Assembly (NCBI RefSeq): GCF_048820895.1
Contig: NZ_JBMERQ010000001.1
Location: 62,001 to 126,000 of the forward strand
Source: Cribrihabitans_A neustonicus
GTDB lineage: Bacteria > Pseudomonadota > Alphaproteobacteria > Rhodobacterales > Rhodobacteraceae
Direction: 5' to 3'
Length of the DNA stretch: 64,000 nt
The translations under genes and the position numbers were made by a program. This document shows, piece by piece, positions 33,547-41,867 of the stretch. Below the pieces are notes generated by a model. The model did not search any database, was not told the DNA's origin, and was given only the letters and a program-made list of their open reading frames with translations. How positions within the stretch are numbered: position 1 is the stretch's first letter; each line of letters opens with the position of its first letter.

Positions 33547-34629
33547 TCAGGTGGTGCCGCTGCCGCCAGCGTGATTGCGGGCGGCGCGCTCCAGTACGGC
33601 AAAGCTGGTCAGCGTGCGCGCGGTGGCGGCATTGACCGGGCGCGAGGGTGGCGTCATCAGCAAGCGCGCAAACAGCGCGCGGCTCGGCTCCTGCCGCATC
33701 AGCTCGAGAAAGCGCGCCTGGCGCCACTCCACCGCACGGGCGTGCAGGCGGGCAAGCTTCTGGTCCTGCATCAGTTCCTCCAGGAGCGCGGCGCGGGCCT
33801 CGGAGTAGCGGGCGATGGAAGTATCTTCGGCAGTGTTGAAATTGCGCTCCACCCAGTAGTCCATGCCAAGCTGGTCGTCTGCGTGCACGGCGCGGCCGCG
33901 GTCGGCTTTCAGGACAAAGCTCTCCATCGCGCCCAGCGCATAGTGGTTGAGCTGCGCCAGCCGGTAGTTGGGCCGGCCGAAATCGGAAAACAGCCGCTTG
34001 GTCTTGAATTGGTGGCCCAGCTCGCGGCCCTCGCAGTCGAACCAGCGGAACGCCTCCAGCCGCTCCGCATCCTTGCTGCCGCGCGGGCGGTGGATACCAA
34101 CTTTGGGGTAGGTGCCGTCATTGCGGTAGAGCGTCTTGAACATCGAGGCGCGCCAGGGCCAGTGCATCACCTCCGGCGCGCAGCGGGTGAAGGTTTCGGT
34201 CACCGGCCGGTCGGCATAACGCACCACGCCCGCGTTGCCGAACAGCCGCCAGGTGAGTGTGATGGCATCGGCCCCGGGAAGCGCCTGCAAGAGGTCCGCA
34301 AGTGTGCCGCCGCCGGTCTTGATGTTGACGAACTCGTCGATATCCAGCGCCAGGATCCAGTCCGCCTGTTTCACCAGCGGGTGCTTGGAGGCGAGCTTCA
34401 TCGCGGTGAACTGCACGCCCGCCTTGTCATAAGGCCCTACGTTGCGCACATGGGTGAGCTGGCCCATCGCCTCCAGCCGGTCGAGCATCTTGTCCGTGCC
34501 GTCCTGGCAATCGTTGGAGAATATCAGGAAGTCGGTGAAGCCTGCGGCGCGGTGGTGGGCAAGCCATTCCAAGAGGAAGGCCGCCTCGTTCCGCACGCAG
34601 AGGATGGCGAGCGCGCGCAAGGTGCTCAC
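33547..34629 (-). CDS. PF13704-type glycosyltransferase (GT-A fold)
   Basis: 360 residues from a GTG at 34629 (overlapping the FkbM stop as GTGA). N-terminal motif LCVRNEAAFLLEWLAHHRAAG, DFLIFSNDCQDGT, the metal-binding DIDEF in WILALDIDEFVNI, LTWRLFGNAG, and the C-terminal HYALGAMESFVLKADRGRAVH followed by YWVERNF. These match the Glyco_tranf_2_4 family used in surface polysaccharide assembly. It is the last coupled gene of the 33-39 kb cluster. Substrate and acceptor cannot be assigned from sequence. Confidence 0.85.
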   Translation of the reverse strand: MSTLRALAILCVRNEAAFLLEWLAHHRAAGFTDFLIFSNDCQDGTDKMLDRLEAMGQLTHVRNVGPYDKAGVQFTAMKLASKHPLVKQADWILALDIDEFVNIKTGGGTLADLLQALPGADAITLTWRLFGNAGVVRYADRPVTETFTRCAPEVMHWPWRASMFKTLYRNDGTYPKVGIHRPRGSKDAERLEAFRWFDCEGRELGHQFKTKRLFSDFGRPNYRLAQLNHYALGAMESFVLKADRGRAVHADDQLGMDYWVERNFNTAEDTSIARYSEARAALLEELMQDQKLARLHARAVEWRQARFLELMRQEPSRALFARLLMTPPSRPVNAATARTLTSFAVLERAARNHAGGSGTT

Positions 34630-35336
34630 CAATCGGACCGGAACACGGCAACCTTGCCGTGCGACCAGCGCGGGAAGAACACGAGCCCCGCAGCGTCCAA
34701 GCAGGCAAAGACCTTGCGGATGCCCGCCTTGCCAATCCATTGCGGATGCGTCTCGATCACCGCGGCGCGAAAGCCCGACAGGTCCATCTGCGGCAGCAGG
34801 TCGGCTTCCGCACCTTCGATGTCGCAGACCAGAACGGTGGGGCGGATGCGGGCAATCTCGGCGTTCATGTCGAGCATCGGTACCTGCACCGCCTCCGCCG
34901 GGCCTGCGTCCGCATCGGGGGTAAGGGAGGAGGCCAGAAGGTTCTCGCGCACGTGGAAGGTGGCCTCGCCCGCCTGGGGGCCAAGCACGCCGTGGTGGAC
35001 CTGCGCGCACTCTGCGCCGTTCAGTTCATGCACCCGGCGGATATAGGGGATCAGGCCCGGGTTGGCCTCAAACGCATGCACTGCCGCCGCCGGTGTCCGG
35101 GTCGCGGCCAGCGTCGACATGTAGCCGATGCCGCCGCCCAGCTCCATCACCACATCGCCCTTGCGCACCAGCTTGCGCAGGGCGGTGGCTTCCTTGGCCT
35201 CGTACTTGCCTTCGCGCAGCAGCACCCGCACCCGGCGCGGCAGCACGGATTTGTCGAGCGGGAAATTCACCCCGCCGCAGGTCAGCACCTTGGCGGTCTT
35301 CTCAGGGCCGGGCGTGGTCCCGGTGGCGTCGGGCAT
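34626..35336 (-). CDS. FkbM-family SAM-dependent methyltransferase
   Basis: 236 residues. The SAM-binding GDVVMELGGGIGYMSTLAA (about residues 60-78), followed by AFEANPGLIPYI and the FkbM-typical VLVCDIEGAEADLL. FkbM methyltransferases O-methylate sugars or polyketides, and are common in glycan loci. It begins three bases after the stop of the large sulfotransferase-glycosyltransferase gene and overlaps the following glycosyltransferase by four bases. In this position it probably methylates a sugar made by the neighbouring glycosyltransferases. Confidence 0.87.
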   Translation of the reverse strand: MPDATGTTPGPEKTAKVLTCGGVNFPLDKSVLPRRVRVLLREGKYEAKEATALRKLVRKGDVVMELGGGIGYMSTLAATRTPAAAVHAFEANPGLIPYIRRVHELNGAECAQVHHGVLGPQAGEATFHVRENLLASSLTPDADAGPAEAVQVPMLDMNAEIARIRPTVLVCDIEGAEADLLPQMDLSGFRAAVIETHPQWIGKAGIRKVFACLDAAGLVFFPRWSHGKVAVFRSDW

Positions 35337-35339
35337 CTC

Positions 35340-37676
35340 TCAGCTCTCCATGTCGAGGGCAAGCGCATATGCCGCACGTTCGGTGGCATTGAGCTCCACC
35401 CGCAGCGCCTGCGCGTAAAGTTCGGCAAATTCCGGTACCTTGCGCAGCTCCTCCGCTTTGGCGCGGTGCCAGGCGAGGCCCTCCTCGTGCAGGCGGCGCA
35501 GGGTGCCGTCCTGCATCAGGCGGCGGTATTCGGCCTGCATCCGCGGCAGGTTGCGCTGAATGGTGCGGTCCCTGTGGTCGTTCCAGTCCATCCTAATCCA
35601 GTAGTTAAGCCCGATCGAGCGGTCGACGTGCAGGGCGCGCCCGCGCTGGCGCTTGACGAGGAAGCTCTCGGCCGAGCGCAGGGCGTAGTGGTTGAGCTGC
35701 AACAGGTCATAGCCCACCGAAGCGCGCGAGTTTCGCCAGCCGCGCTCCGCCGCCTCCGCCGTCATGTCGCGGCCCGCGCCGTTGACCCAGCGCACGTCGC
35801 CCTTGCGGTCCTCCGCCAGCTTGTTCGGCCGGTGGCAGCTCAGCTTTCCGTAGGCGCCGATGTTCTTCACCATCGTCTTGAAGCCCCAGGCGGTGTGCGG
35901 CTTGGGGCAATAGGCGGGCGCGCAGGCGTCGAACTGGCGGATCACGAAATCATCGGCGAGCCGGGTGACGCCATTGTGCCCGAACAGCCGCCAGGTCATC
36001 GCCACGTTTGTGGCATCGGGCACGCGGTCAAGGAAGTCCTGCAGCGTGCCATTGCCGCAGCGCACGTTGATGAACTCGTCGACGTCGATATGGATGATCC
36101 AGTCCGCGTTCTGCAGCAGCGGCTCCTTCAGGGCTGAGTTCAGCGCGTGCTGCTGGGGAGAATTCCCTTTCCAGTCGTCGTTGTTGCGGTGCACGAGCAC
36201 GCCCATGGTCTGAAGGCGGCCGAGGATTTCCGCCGTGCCATCCTCGCAGCCGTTGGTGTAGATCAGGAAATTATCGATGCCGATGGCGCGGTGATACGCG
36301 ACCCATTCGGCGATATAGGGCGCCTCGTTCTTCATGCAGCCGACGATCACGTTGCCGCTGCGGCCCTCGGGCAGGTGGCGCGGAAGCACTTCGGTGTAGG
36401 GCTCCGGCTCGGCCGCTTCCTGCTGAAGCGCGATGCGGTTGTGCGGCGCATAAGGTCCGCCTTTCAGGTTCTTCAGCAGCGCGCGGGCCTTGGGCGGCAG
36501 CCGCGATGGCGTGCCGACGGGGGCAGGGTCCGGTGCGGCGATCTGCTTCAGCGCCTCGGTCTTGGCGGCGCTCTGCTCCTTGGTGGCGGCCTCGATGCGG
36601 GGCAGGAAGGCGAGCAGGTATTGCGTCGCTCGGAAGCCCCGCGCGGGGTCCGCCTCCCGCCACGCTCCGGCGGCCTCGCCCTGCAGCGCAAGCGCGGTGC
36701 CAAGCGCGGGGTGCTGCGCGGCCAGCGCCGCGTTGGCCTCCGCAAACCGGTGGTCGAGTGCCGCGAGGCTCCCGGGCGCAACCGGTTCGCCCGCCACCTC
36801 CAGCTCCCCGATCAGCGCACGCCACAGCGGCCGCGGCAGCACCAGCTCCTTGCGGGCCAGCACCTGCAGCAAGAGCGCGTTGAACTGCCGCCCGCGGGCC
36901 AGTGTCGCCGCCGAGGGCGGCGCAGGCACGGGCACCGGTTTGCAGCGGCCAGGGAGGCGCTCCAGCCCGAAGGCCGCGCAGATCTCCCCCGCCGCATCGC
37001 TGCTGTAGAACAGGTCCTCGTCATAGGGCCGCAAGCTGACCGAGCCCGCGCCAAAGACCGCCTCCCACTGCGCCTGCAGGGCGGCGAAGTCGAGCCAGAA
37101 GGCGGGGCCTTGGGTTTCCTCGAACAGCCCCGCCTGCGGGTCGATCAGGGGCATCGCCTCGAGACAGGCCTGCCGCCAATCGGGCGCCGCGGCCAGCTCC
37201 AGCTCACGCGACAGCGGCAGTGCGCGTCCCTCGAAGACCTGCCCCGCATAGGCCCGCGCCATCAGCGCCGAGGGCCGGTCCACATGAGCGACGACCCGGA
37301 TGTCCTCCGACAGCGGCAAAAGCAGGTCCCGCAGCCGCTCCAGCTCGGAGCGGCGGTGAAGCCGGGTGCCGAGCTGGCAGGCCGACAGGATCAGCACGTC
37401 CGGCCTGGCCTCCGCCACCTCCTTTGCTAACGCGGCGGTGAGGTTCCGGCGCAGGGTCTCCTGCTTCTCTGCGGTGATATGGCCGCGGTTGAAGCGCAAA
37501 GGGTCGATATGGCCGGGGCCGGTCACCGCCATGAACAGCCGGGTGTGGTTGCCATTGCCGGGCGCGCGCGGAAACAGCACGGCCTCGCGGCGCAGCCCGT
37601 CGCGCTGGGCGGCCAGAAGTTTCTGCAGCCGGTCCGAACCGGTATGCTCGAGCCCGATGTGAAGACAGATCCGCAT
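35340..37676 (-). CDS. Fusion of a sulfotransferase-like domain and a PF13704-type glycosyltransferase
   Basis: 778 residues from ATG 37676. Residues 1-~260 resemble P-loop sulfotransferase-like proteins (MRICLHIGLEHTGSDRLQKLL, VLILSACQLGTRLHRRSELERL, DIRVVAHVDRPSALMARAY). However, the normal KTG of the PAPS loop is HTG, so sulfate transfer is doubtful. A Pro/Ala-rich linker region (~320-460) leads to a complete glycosyltransferase (about 470-750): VGCMKNEAPYIAEWVAYHRAIG, IHIDVDEFINV, LTWRLFGHNG, HYALRSAESFLVKRQRGRALH. The ATG overlaps the sulfotransferase stop (TGATG). Confidence 0.82.
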   Translation of the reverse strand: MRICLHIGLEHTGSDRLQKLLAAQRDGLRREAVLFPRAPGNGNHTRLFMAVTGPGHIDPLRFNRGHITAEKQETLRRNLTAALAKEVAEARPDVLILSACQLGTRLHRRSELERLRDLLLPLSEDIRVVAHVDRPSALMARAYAGQVFEGRALPLSRELELAAAPDWRQACLEAMPLIDPQAGLFEETQGPAFWLDFAALQAQWEAVFGAGSVSLRPYDEDLFYSSDAAGEICAAFGLERLPGRCKPVPVPAPPSAATLARGRQFNALLLQVLARKELVLPRPLWRALIGELEVAGEPVAPGSLAALDHRFAEANAALAAQHPALGTALALQGEAAGAWREADPARGFRATQYLLAFLPRIEAATKEQSAAKTEALKQIAAPDPAPVGTPSRLPPKARALLKNLKGGPYAPHNRIALQQEAAEPEPYTEVLPRHLPEGRSGNVIVGCMKNEAPYIAEWVAYHRAIGIDNFLIYTNGCEDGTAEILGRLQTMGVLVHRNNDDWKGNSPQQHALNSALKEPLLQNADWIIHIDVDEFINVRCGNGTLQDFLDRVPDATNVAMTWRLFGHNGVTRLADDFVIRQFDACAPAYCPKPHTAWGFKTMVKNIGAYGKLSCHRPNKLAEDRKGDVRWVNGAGRDMTAEAAERGWRNSRASVGYDLLQLNHYALRSAESFLVKRQRGRALHVDRSIGLNYWIRMDWNDHRDRTIQRNLPRMQAEYRRLMQDGTLRRLHEEGLAWHRAKAEELRKVPEFAELYAQALRVELNATERAAYALALDMES

Positions 37677-38302
37677 CAGCTTCCTTCTTTCGTGCGGCTC
37701 ACGTTGGCGCGGCCCCACCACGGCAGTTCGCAGCCGAGGAACGCGGCCAGCCTGCCTTGCGCGTCCTCTGCGGCGACGTCCAGCTCCAGGTAGTCATCAC
37801 TGCCGCGGAACCACTGCGCAAGCGCGGTGTAATGCCCGTCGATCCAGATCATCTGCTCGTCCGCGCTCTTGCCATAGCCGATCGGCATCCCCGGCACGGT
37901 GCTGGCGGGCAGCCGCGTGGTGCCGAGGTTGTTCCACCCCATGATCGAGCGCGCGTGTGCCTCGGTATCGCGGCGGCTGGCGACGAATTTCACCTCCGGA
38001 TACAGCGTCTTCAGTGCGTGCAGCAGGGCAAAGTCGAACTGCGGCCAGACCGAGTGCTTGCCGTGCAGGAAACTGATCTCGGAAAGCGCGTCATAGCCTT
38101 GCAGGTAGGCCATCGGGTCGCCGCGCTCGTAAAGCCCCTTGTAGAGCCGGCTGCCGACGAAAATCCGCCGCTTGCCGGGACGGTCCTCCTCCTCGGCGCG
38201 CAGCCGGTGGTCGGCCACGCGGAAGCCCGCGCGCCTCAGCGCCTTGCCCAGCGTTGTGGTGCCGGATTTCGGCAGGCCGAGGTTCACCACCTTGAGGCTC
38301 AT
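37676..38302 (-). CDS. PAPS-dependent sulfotransferase
   Basis: 208 residues. Intact 5'-phosphosulfate loop VNLGLPKSGTTTLGKALRRAG (residues 5-25) and the 3'-phosphate-binding SRRDTEAHARSIMGWNNL. The C-terminus carries DVAAEDAQGRLAAFLGCELP. It would transfer sulfate from PAPS to a glycan or other hydroxyl acceptor in the cytosol. Overlaps the upstream glycosyltransferase by four bases and the next gene by one. The APS reductase operon at 51-55 kb reduces APS directly, so PAPS for this enzyme would need an APS kinase elsewhere. Confidence 0.88.
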   Translation of the reverse strand: MSLKVVNLGLPKSGTTTLGKALRRAGFRVADHRLRAEEEDRPGKRRIFVGSRLYKGLYERGDPMAYLQGYDALSEISFLHGKHSVWPQFDFALLHALKTLYPEVKFVASRRDTEAHARSIMGWNNLGTTRLPASTVPGMPIGYGKSADEQMIWIDGHYTALAQWFRGSDDYLELDVAAEDAQGRLAAFLGCELPWWGRANVSRTKEGS

Positions 38303-39330
38303 GGGCGCAGCTCCAGCCGCGCGATCAGCGCCTCTTCCGCTGGCGGCAGGGCGGGGGCGGCCAGCAGCTCCGCCCGCAGCGCCTGATAGGCGGGCTGCGC
38401 CATCAGCGCATCGCGGCGTTCCCGGTGCAGGCGCACGCAGGCCGCGTGCAGTGCGGCGATCTCCGGATCGGCCTTCAGCTCCGCCAACGCGTCCTCCAGC
38501 GCGGGCAGATGCCGCAGGATCGAGCGGTCCTGCCAGGCCGCATCGTTGCGCTCGCGCCAGTAGGTGTGGCCGAAGGCGCGGTGCTCGCGGTTCACGTCGC
38601 CGCGGTCGTTCTTCACCAGATAGCTGTCCAGCGAACGCAGCGCGTAGTGATTGAGCGTCGCCAGTGCGCGCGTGCCGCGGGCAGGCAGCTTGCGCTTGTG
38701 CTCATTGCCTTCAGCCAGCACGAAGGCCTGCGGCACCGCCCGCCCGCCGCCGTCGGTCCAGGCCGGGTACTTCCGCCGCGGCAGCCCCTTGCGCAGGAAC
38801 GGCCGGTGCGCGCCGTAGTACTGCAAGGGAAAGTCCCTCCGCACCAGCGTCTTCACCTCGATCGCAGTCTCGCCGCACCACAGGTCCGGGTTGTGGGTGC
38901 GGGTGAACTGGGCAATCACCGGCCGGTCGGCAAAGTCCGCAACACCGCCATTGGCGAAGAACTGGAAGCTGAGCGAGACCGCCTGCGGGCTGCCGCAGGC
39001 CTCAATCAATGCGGGGAAACTGTGGCCGGGGGCGTGGATGTTGGCAAACTCGTCCACATCGGCGACCCAGACGTAGTCCGCCTCCGCCGCCACGGCCCGG
39101 TGCCGGGCATCCTTCAGCGCCTCCATCTGGTAGTGGCGCCCCTGGGCCGGGTTCGGCAGATGCGTGACCATCCCGCGCCGCGCCAGCGCGTCCAGAAGCT
39201 CCGCGGTGCCATCGCTGCAGTCGTTGGAATAGAACAGGAAATCCGTAACTCCGATCAACCGGTGGAAGGCGATCCACTCCAGCAGGAACGGGCCCTCGTT
39301 CTTGACGCAGGTAACGGCGGTGATGCGCAT
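38299..39330 (-). CDS. PF13704-type glycosyltransferase (GT-A fold)
   Basis: 343 residues. Same family as the enzymes at 33547 and in the fusion: TCVKNEGPFLLEWIAFHRLIGV, DFLFYSNDCSDGT, metal-binding DVDEF in WVADVDEFANI, and the C-terminal NHYALRSLDSYLVKNDRGDVNR with HTYWRERND. First gene of the coupled minus-strand cluster; its start lies 193 bases from the divergent coxD start, where the cluster promoter must be. Confidence 0.87.
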   Translation of the reverse strand: MRITAVTCVKNEGPFLLEWIAFHRLIGVTDFLFYSNDCSDGTAELLDALARRGMVTHLPNPAQGRHYQMEALKDARHRAVAAEADYVWVADVDEFANIHAPGHSFPALIEACGSPQAVSLSFQFFANGGVADFADRPVIAQFTRTHNPDLWCGETAIEVKTLVRRDFPLQYYGAHRPFLRKGLPRRKYPAWTDGGGRAVPQAFVLAEGNEHKRKLPARGTRALATLNHYALRSLDSYLVKNDRGDVNREHRAFGHTYWRERNDAAWQDRSILRHLPALEDALAELKADPEIAALHAACVRLHRERRDALMAQPAYQALRAELLAAPALPPAEEALIARLELRP

Positions 39331-39523
39331 CCGGGTTCAGGTCCCTTTCTCCGCTGCCCCTCAGCGGTCCCGGTCCCGTCATCGCATCCGGAGGGTTAAC
39401 GGTCAATTGCCGCCGCCGGGCTTTGCCCCGGGGCTGTGGCGCGAAGTACGCCCGTGGCGGCTGCGGGTTGACCGCAGCGCTTGCCCGTGGCCTCTTGAGC
39501 CCAGGATAGGGGAGGAGCCGGCC

Positions 39524-40432
39524 ATGACGCAGGCGCAATCGATTGCTCAGGTCCAGGAGATGCTGGGGGCCGAGGGCTATGTCTGCGGCCGCGCGCTCGC
39601 CACTGTGGTGTTCCTGTCGCTCAGGCTGGGCCGCCCGCTGTTTCTCGAAGGCGAAGCCGGCGTCGGCAAGACCGAGATCGCCAAGGCGCTGGCCAAAAGC
39701 CTGGGCCGCCGCCTGATCCGGCTGCAATGCTACGAGGGGCTGGATGCGGCCAGCGCGGTCTACGAATGGAACTTCGCGGCACAGATGGTTGCCATCCGCA
39801 CCGCCGAGGCCGCGGGCGCCAAGGACCGCGCCGCGCTCCAGGCCGAGCTGTTCTCCGAGGAGTACCTCACCGAGCGCCCGCTTTTGCAGGCGATGCGCCC
39901 CGATGCTGCCGGTCCGCCGGTCCTGCTGATTGATGAACTCGACCGCACAGATGAGCCGTTCGAGGCCTTCCTGCTCGAAGCTCTCTCCGATTTCCAGGTC
40001 ACCATCCCCGAGCTCGGCACCATAAAGGCGCCGGAGCCGCCTATCGTCGTCCTCACCTCCAACCGCACCCGCGAGGTGCATGACGCGCTGAAGCGCCGCT
40101 GCCTCTACCACTGGGTCGACTACCCGGATTTCGAGCGCGAGCTGGAAATCCTCAAGGCCCGCGCCCCCGAGGCAGGCGCGCAACTCTCCCGCGAGGTGGT
40201 GGCTTTTGTCCAGGCCCTGCGCACCGAGGACCTGTTCAAGAAGCCTGGCGTGGCCGAAACTATCGACTGGGCCAATTGCCTGCTGGCGCTCGATGCGGTG
40301 AGCCTCAGCCCGGAGGTGATCGCCGACACGCTCGGCGCGGTGCTGAAATACCAGGACGACATCGCCCGCCTGCAAGGCTCCGAAGCCAAGCGCATCCTCG
40401 ATCAGGCCCGCGCCAGCCTCGAACCCGCCTGA
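39524..40432 (+). CDS. coxD: MoxR-type AAA+ ATPase CoxD
   Basis: 302 residues from ATG 39524 (ggaggag upstream). MoxR family: Walker A FLEGEAGVGKTEIAKAL, the RLQCYEGLD motif, Walker B VLLIDELDRTDEPFEAFLLE, sensor LTSNRTREVHDALKRRCLYHW. In carbon-monoxide-dehydrogenase operons CoxD acts with CoxE as a chaperone for sulfuration and copper insertion at the molybdenum site. Adjacent to coxE with a 58-base gap holding a dispersed repeat. Confidence 0.92.
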   Translation: MTQAQSIAQVQEMLGAEGYVCGRALATVVFLSLRLGRPLFLEGEAGVGKTEIAKALAKSLGRRLIRLQCYEGLDAASAVYEWNFAAQMVAIRTAEAAGAKDRAALQAELFSEEYLTERPLLQAMRPDAAGPPVLLIDELDRTDEPFEAFLLEALSDFQVTIPELGTIKAPEPPIVVLTSNRTREVHDALKRRCLYHWVDYPDFERELEILKARAPEAGAQLSREVVAFVQALRTEDLFKKPGVAETIDWANCLLALDAVSLSPEVIADTLGAVLKYQDDIARLQGSEAKRILDQARASLEPA

Positions 40433-40433
40433 T

Positions 40434-40482
40434 GCTTCCTCTTGCCGCAAATATCCCGGGGGTGCGGGGGCAGAGCCCCCGC
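40434..40482 (-). repeat. 49-bp dispersed hairpin element, inverted copy
   Basis: Reverse complement matches 47152-47200 at 47 of 49 positions. It has a perfect 8-bp hairpin gcgggggc-aga-gcccccgc (40464-40482), then gggatattt, then a purine tail on the minus strand. It lies one base after the coxD stop. A partial third copy is at 7385-7412. Confidence 0.8.
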
Positions 40483-40490
40483 CATCGCTG

Positions 40491-41753
40491 ATGCCCGAAT
40501 ACCCGCCGCTGCCGCTCCCCGAGCATCCGAAACTGGTCGAGAACCTCACGCATTTCGCCCGCGCCCTGCGGCGCGCAGGCCTGCCGGTGGGGCCGGGGCG
40601 GGTGGTGCACGCGGTGGAGGCGGTGGCCGCCGCGGGCTTCACCAGCCGGAGCGATTTCTACTGGGCGCTGCATGCCTGTTTCGTCTCCCGCCCCGAGCAC
40701 CGCGCGGTCTTTGCCCAGGTCTTCCGCCTGTTCTGGCGCGACCCGCGGTACCTCGAGCACATGATGGCGGCGATGCTCCCCGCAATCCGCGGCGTGCAGG
40801 AGGAACAGCCCGCCCGGCCCGGCGCCAAGCGCGCGGCGGGGGCGCTGCTGGACGGCGCCGAAAACCTGCTTGAGGCGCCGGAGGCCCCGGACGAGGGCAG
40901 CGAGATTGAACTGGACGCCTCCCTCACCATGTCCTCCGAAGAACGGCTGCGCACGCTCGATTTCGAGCAGATGAGTGGGGCCGAGGCGGCAGAGGCCAGG
41001 CGAGTCCTGGCCCGGCTGTCGCTGCCGGTGACGCCCCTGCAATCGCGCCGGCTGATGGCCGCGCCGCGCGGCGACCGGCCCGATTGGCGGCGTTCCCTGC
41101 GCGAAGCCGCCCGCCGCGGCGGCGACATCCAGCAGATCGCCCGCTCCAGGCGCCGCATCCGCTGGCCCAATCTGGTTGTGCTCTGCGACATCTCCGGCTC
41201 GATGAGCCAGTACAGCCGCCTGATCCTGCACTTCCTGCATGCAGCTGCCAACGCGAAAGGCCAGGCCAGCAGCCAGGGCTGGGCCAAGGTCCATGGCTTC
41301 ACCTTCGGCACCCGCCTCACCAACATCACCCGCCACCTCGCGCAGCGCGACGTGGACACGGCCCTGGCCGCCGCGGGGGCGGAGGCGCAGGACTGGGAGG
41401 GCGGCACCCGCATCGGCGAGTGCCTGCATGCTTTCAACCGCGACTGGTCGCGCCGGGTTATGGGGCAGGGCGCGGTGGTGCTGCTGATCACCGACGGGCT
41501 CGACCGGGGCGATGCGGAAGCGCTGGGCCGCGAGATGCAGCGGCTGCGGCTTTCGGCGCGCCGCCTGATTTGGCTCAACCCGCTTTTGCGGTGGGAGGGG
41601 TTTGCACCGAAAGCGCAAGGAATCCGCGCAATGCTGCCGCATGTGGACAGTTTCCGGGCCGGCCACTCCATCGCCTCGCTGGAGGACCTGGCCAAGGTGA
41701 TTTCCGCCCCCGGCGACACGGGCGAGAAGGAGCGGCTGCTGGCGCTCATCTAG
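40491..41753 (+). CDS. coxE: VWA-domain protein CoxE
   Basis: 420 residues. N-terminal region with NLTHFARALRRAGLPVGPGRVVHAVEAV, a central DWRRSLREAARRGG segment, then a von Willebrand A domain (about residues 225-395) with the MIDAS motif LVVLCDISGSMSQYSRL, and VVLLITDGLDRGD. CoxE pairs with the CoxD ATPase in maturation of the Mo hydroxylase. No signal peptide; cytosolic. Confidence 0.92.
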   Translation: MPEYPPLPLPEHPKLVENLTHFARALRRAGLPVGPGRVVHAVEAVAAAGFTSRSDFYWALHACFVSRPEHRAVFAQVFRLFWRDPRYLEHMMAAMLPAIRGVQEEQPARPGAKRAAGALLDGAENLLEAPEAPDEGSEIELDASLTMSSEERLRTLDFEQMSGAEAAEARRVLARLSLPVTPLQSRRLMAAPRGDRPDWRRSLREAARRGGDIQQIARSRRRIRWPNLVVLCDISGSMSQYSRLILHFLHAAANAKGQASSQGWAKVHGFTFGTRLTNITRHLAQRDVDTALAAAGAEAQDWEGGTRIGECLHAFNRDWSRRVMGQGAVVLLITDGLDRGDAEALGREMQRLRLSARRLIWLNPLLRWEGFAPKAQGIRAMLPHVDSFRAGHSIASLEDLAKVISAPGDTGEKERLLALI

Positions 41754-41867
41754 GCGCGAAGGCTGCCAGCAGTTGGCCGCGGCACAGTTCCCGCTTGAAA
41801 CCCGGGCGCCTTGCTCCGATCCTTGAAAAACGGATACCGCAGCGCATGCGCGCAAAAGGAGTGCCCT

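Noticed and set aside
34659..36137. Large plus-strand open frames running through the 32-39 kb region
   Set aside because: They are antisense to genes with clear glycosyltransferase, methyltransferase and sulfotransferase motifs and have no motifs of their own.
39302..39523. N-terminal extension of CoxD
   Set aside because: The extension reads low-complexity sequence and crosses the start of the divergent glycosyltransferase; the ATG at 39524 has ggaggag before it and begins the normal MoxR N-terminus.
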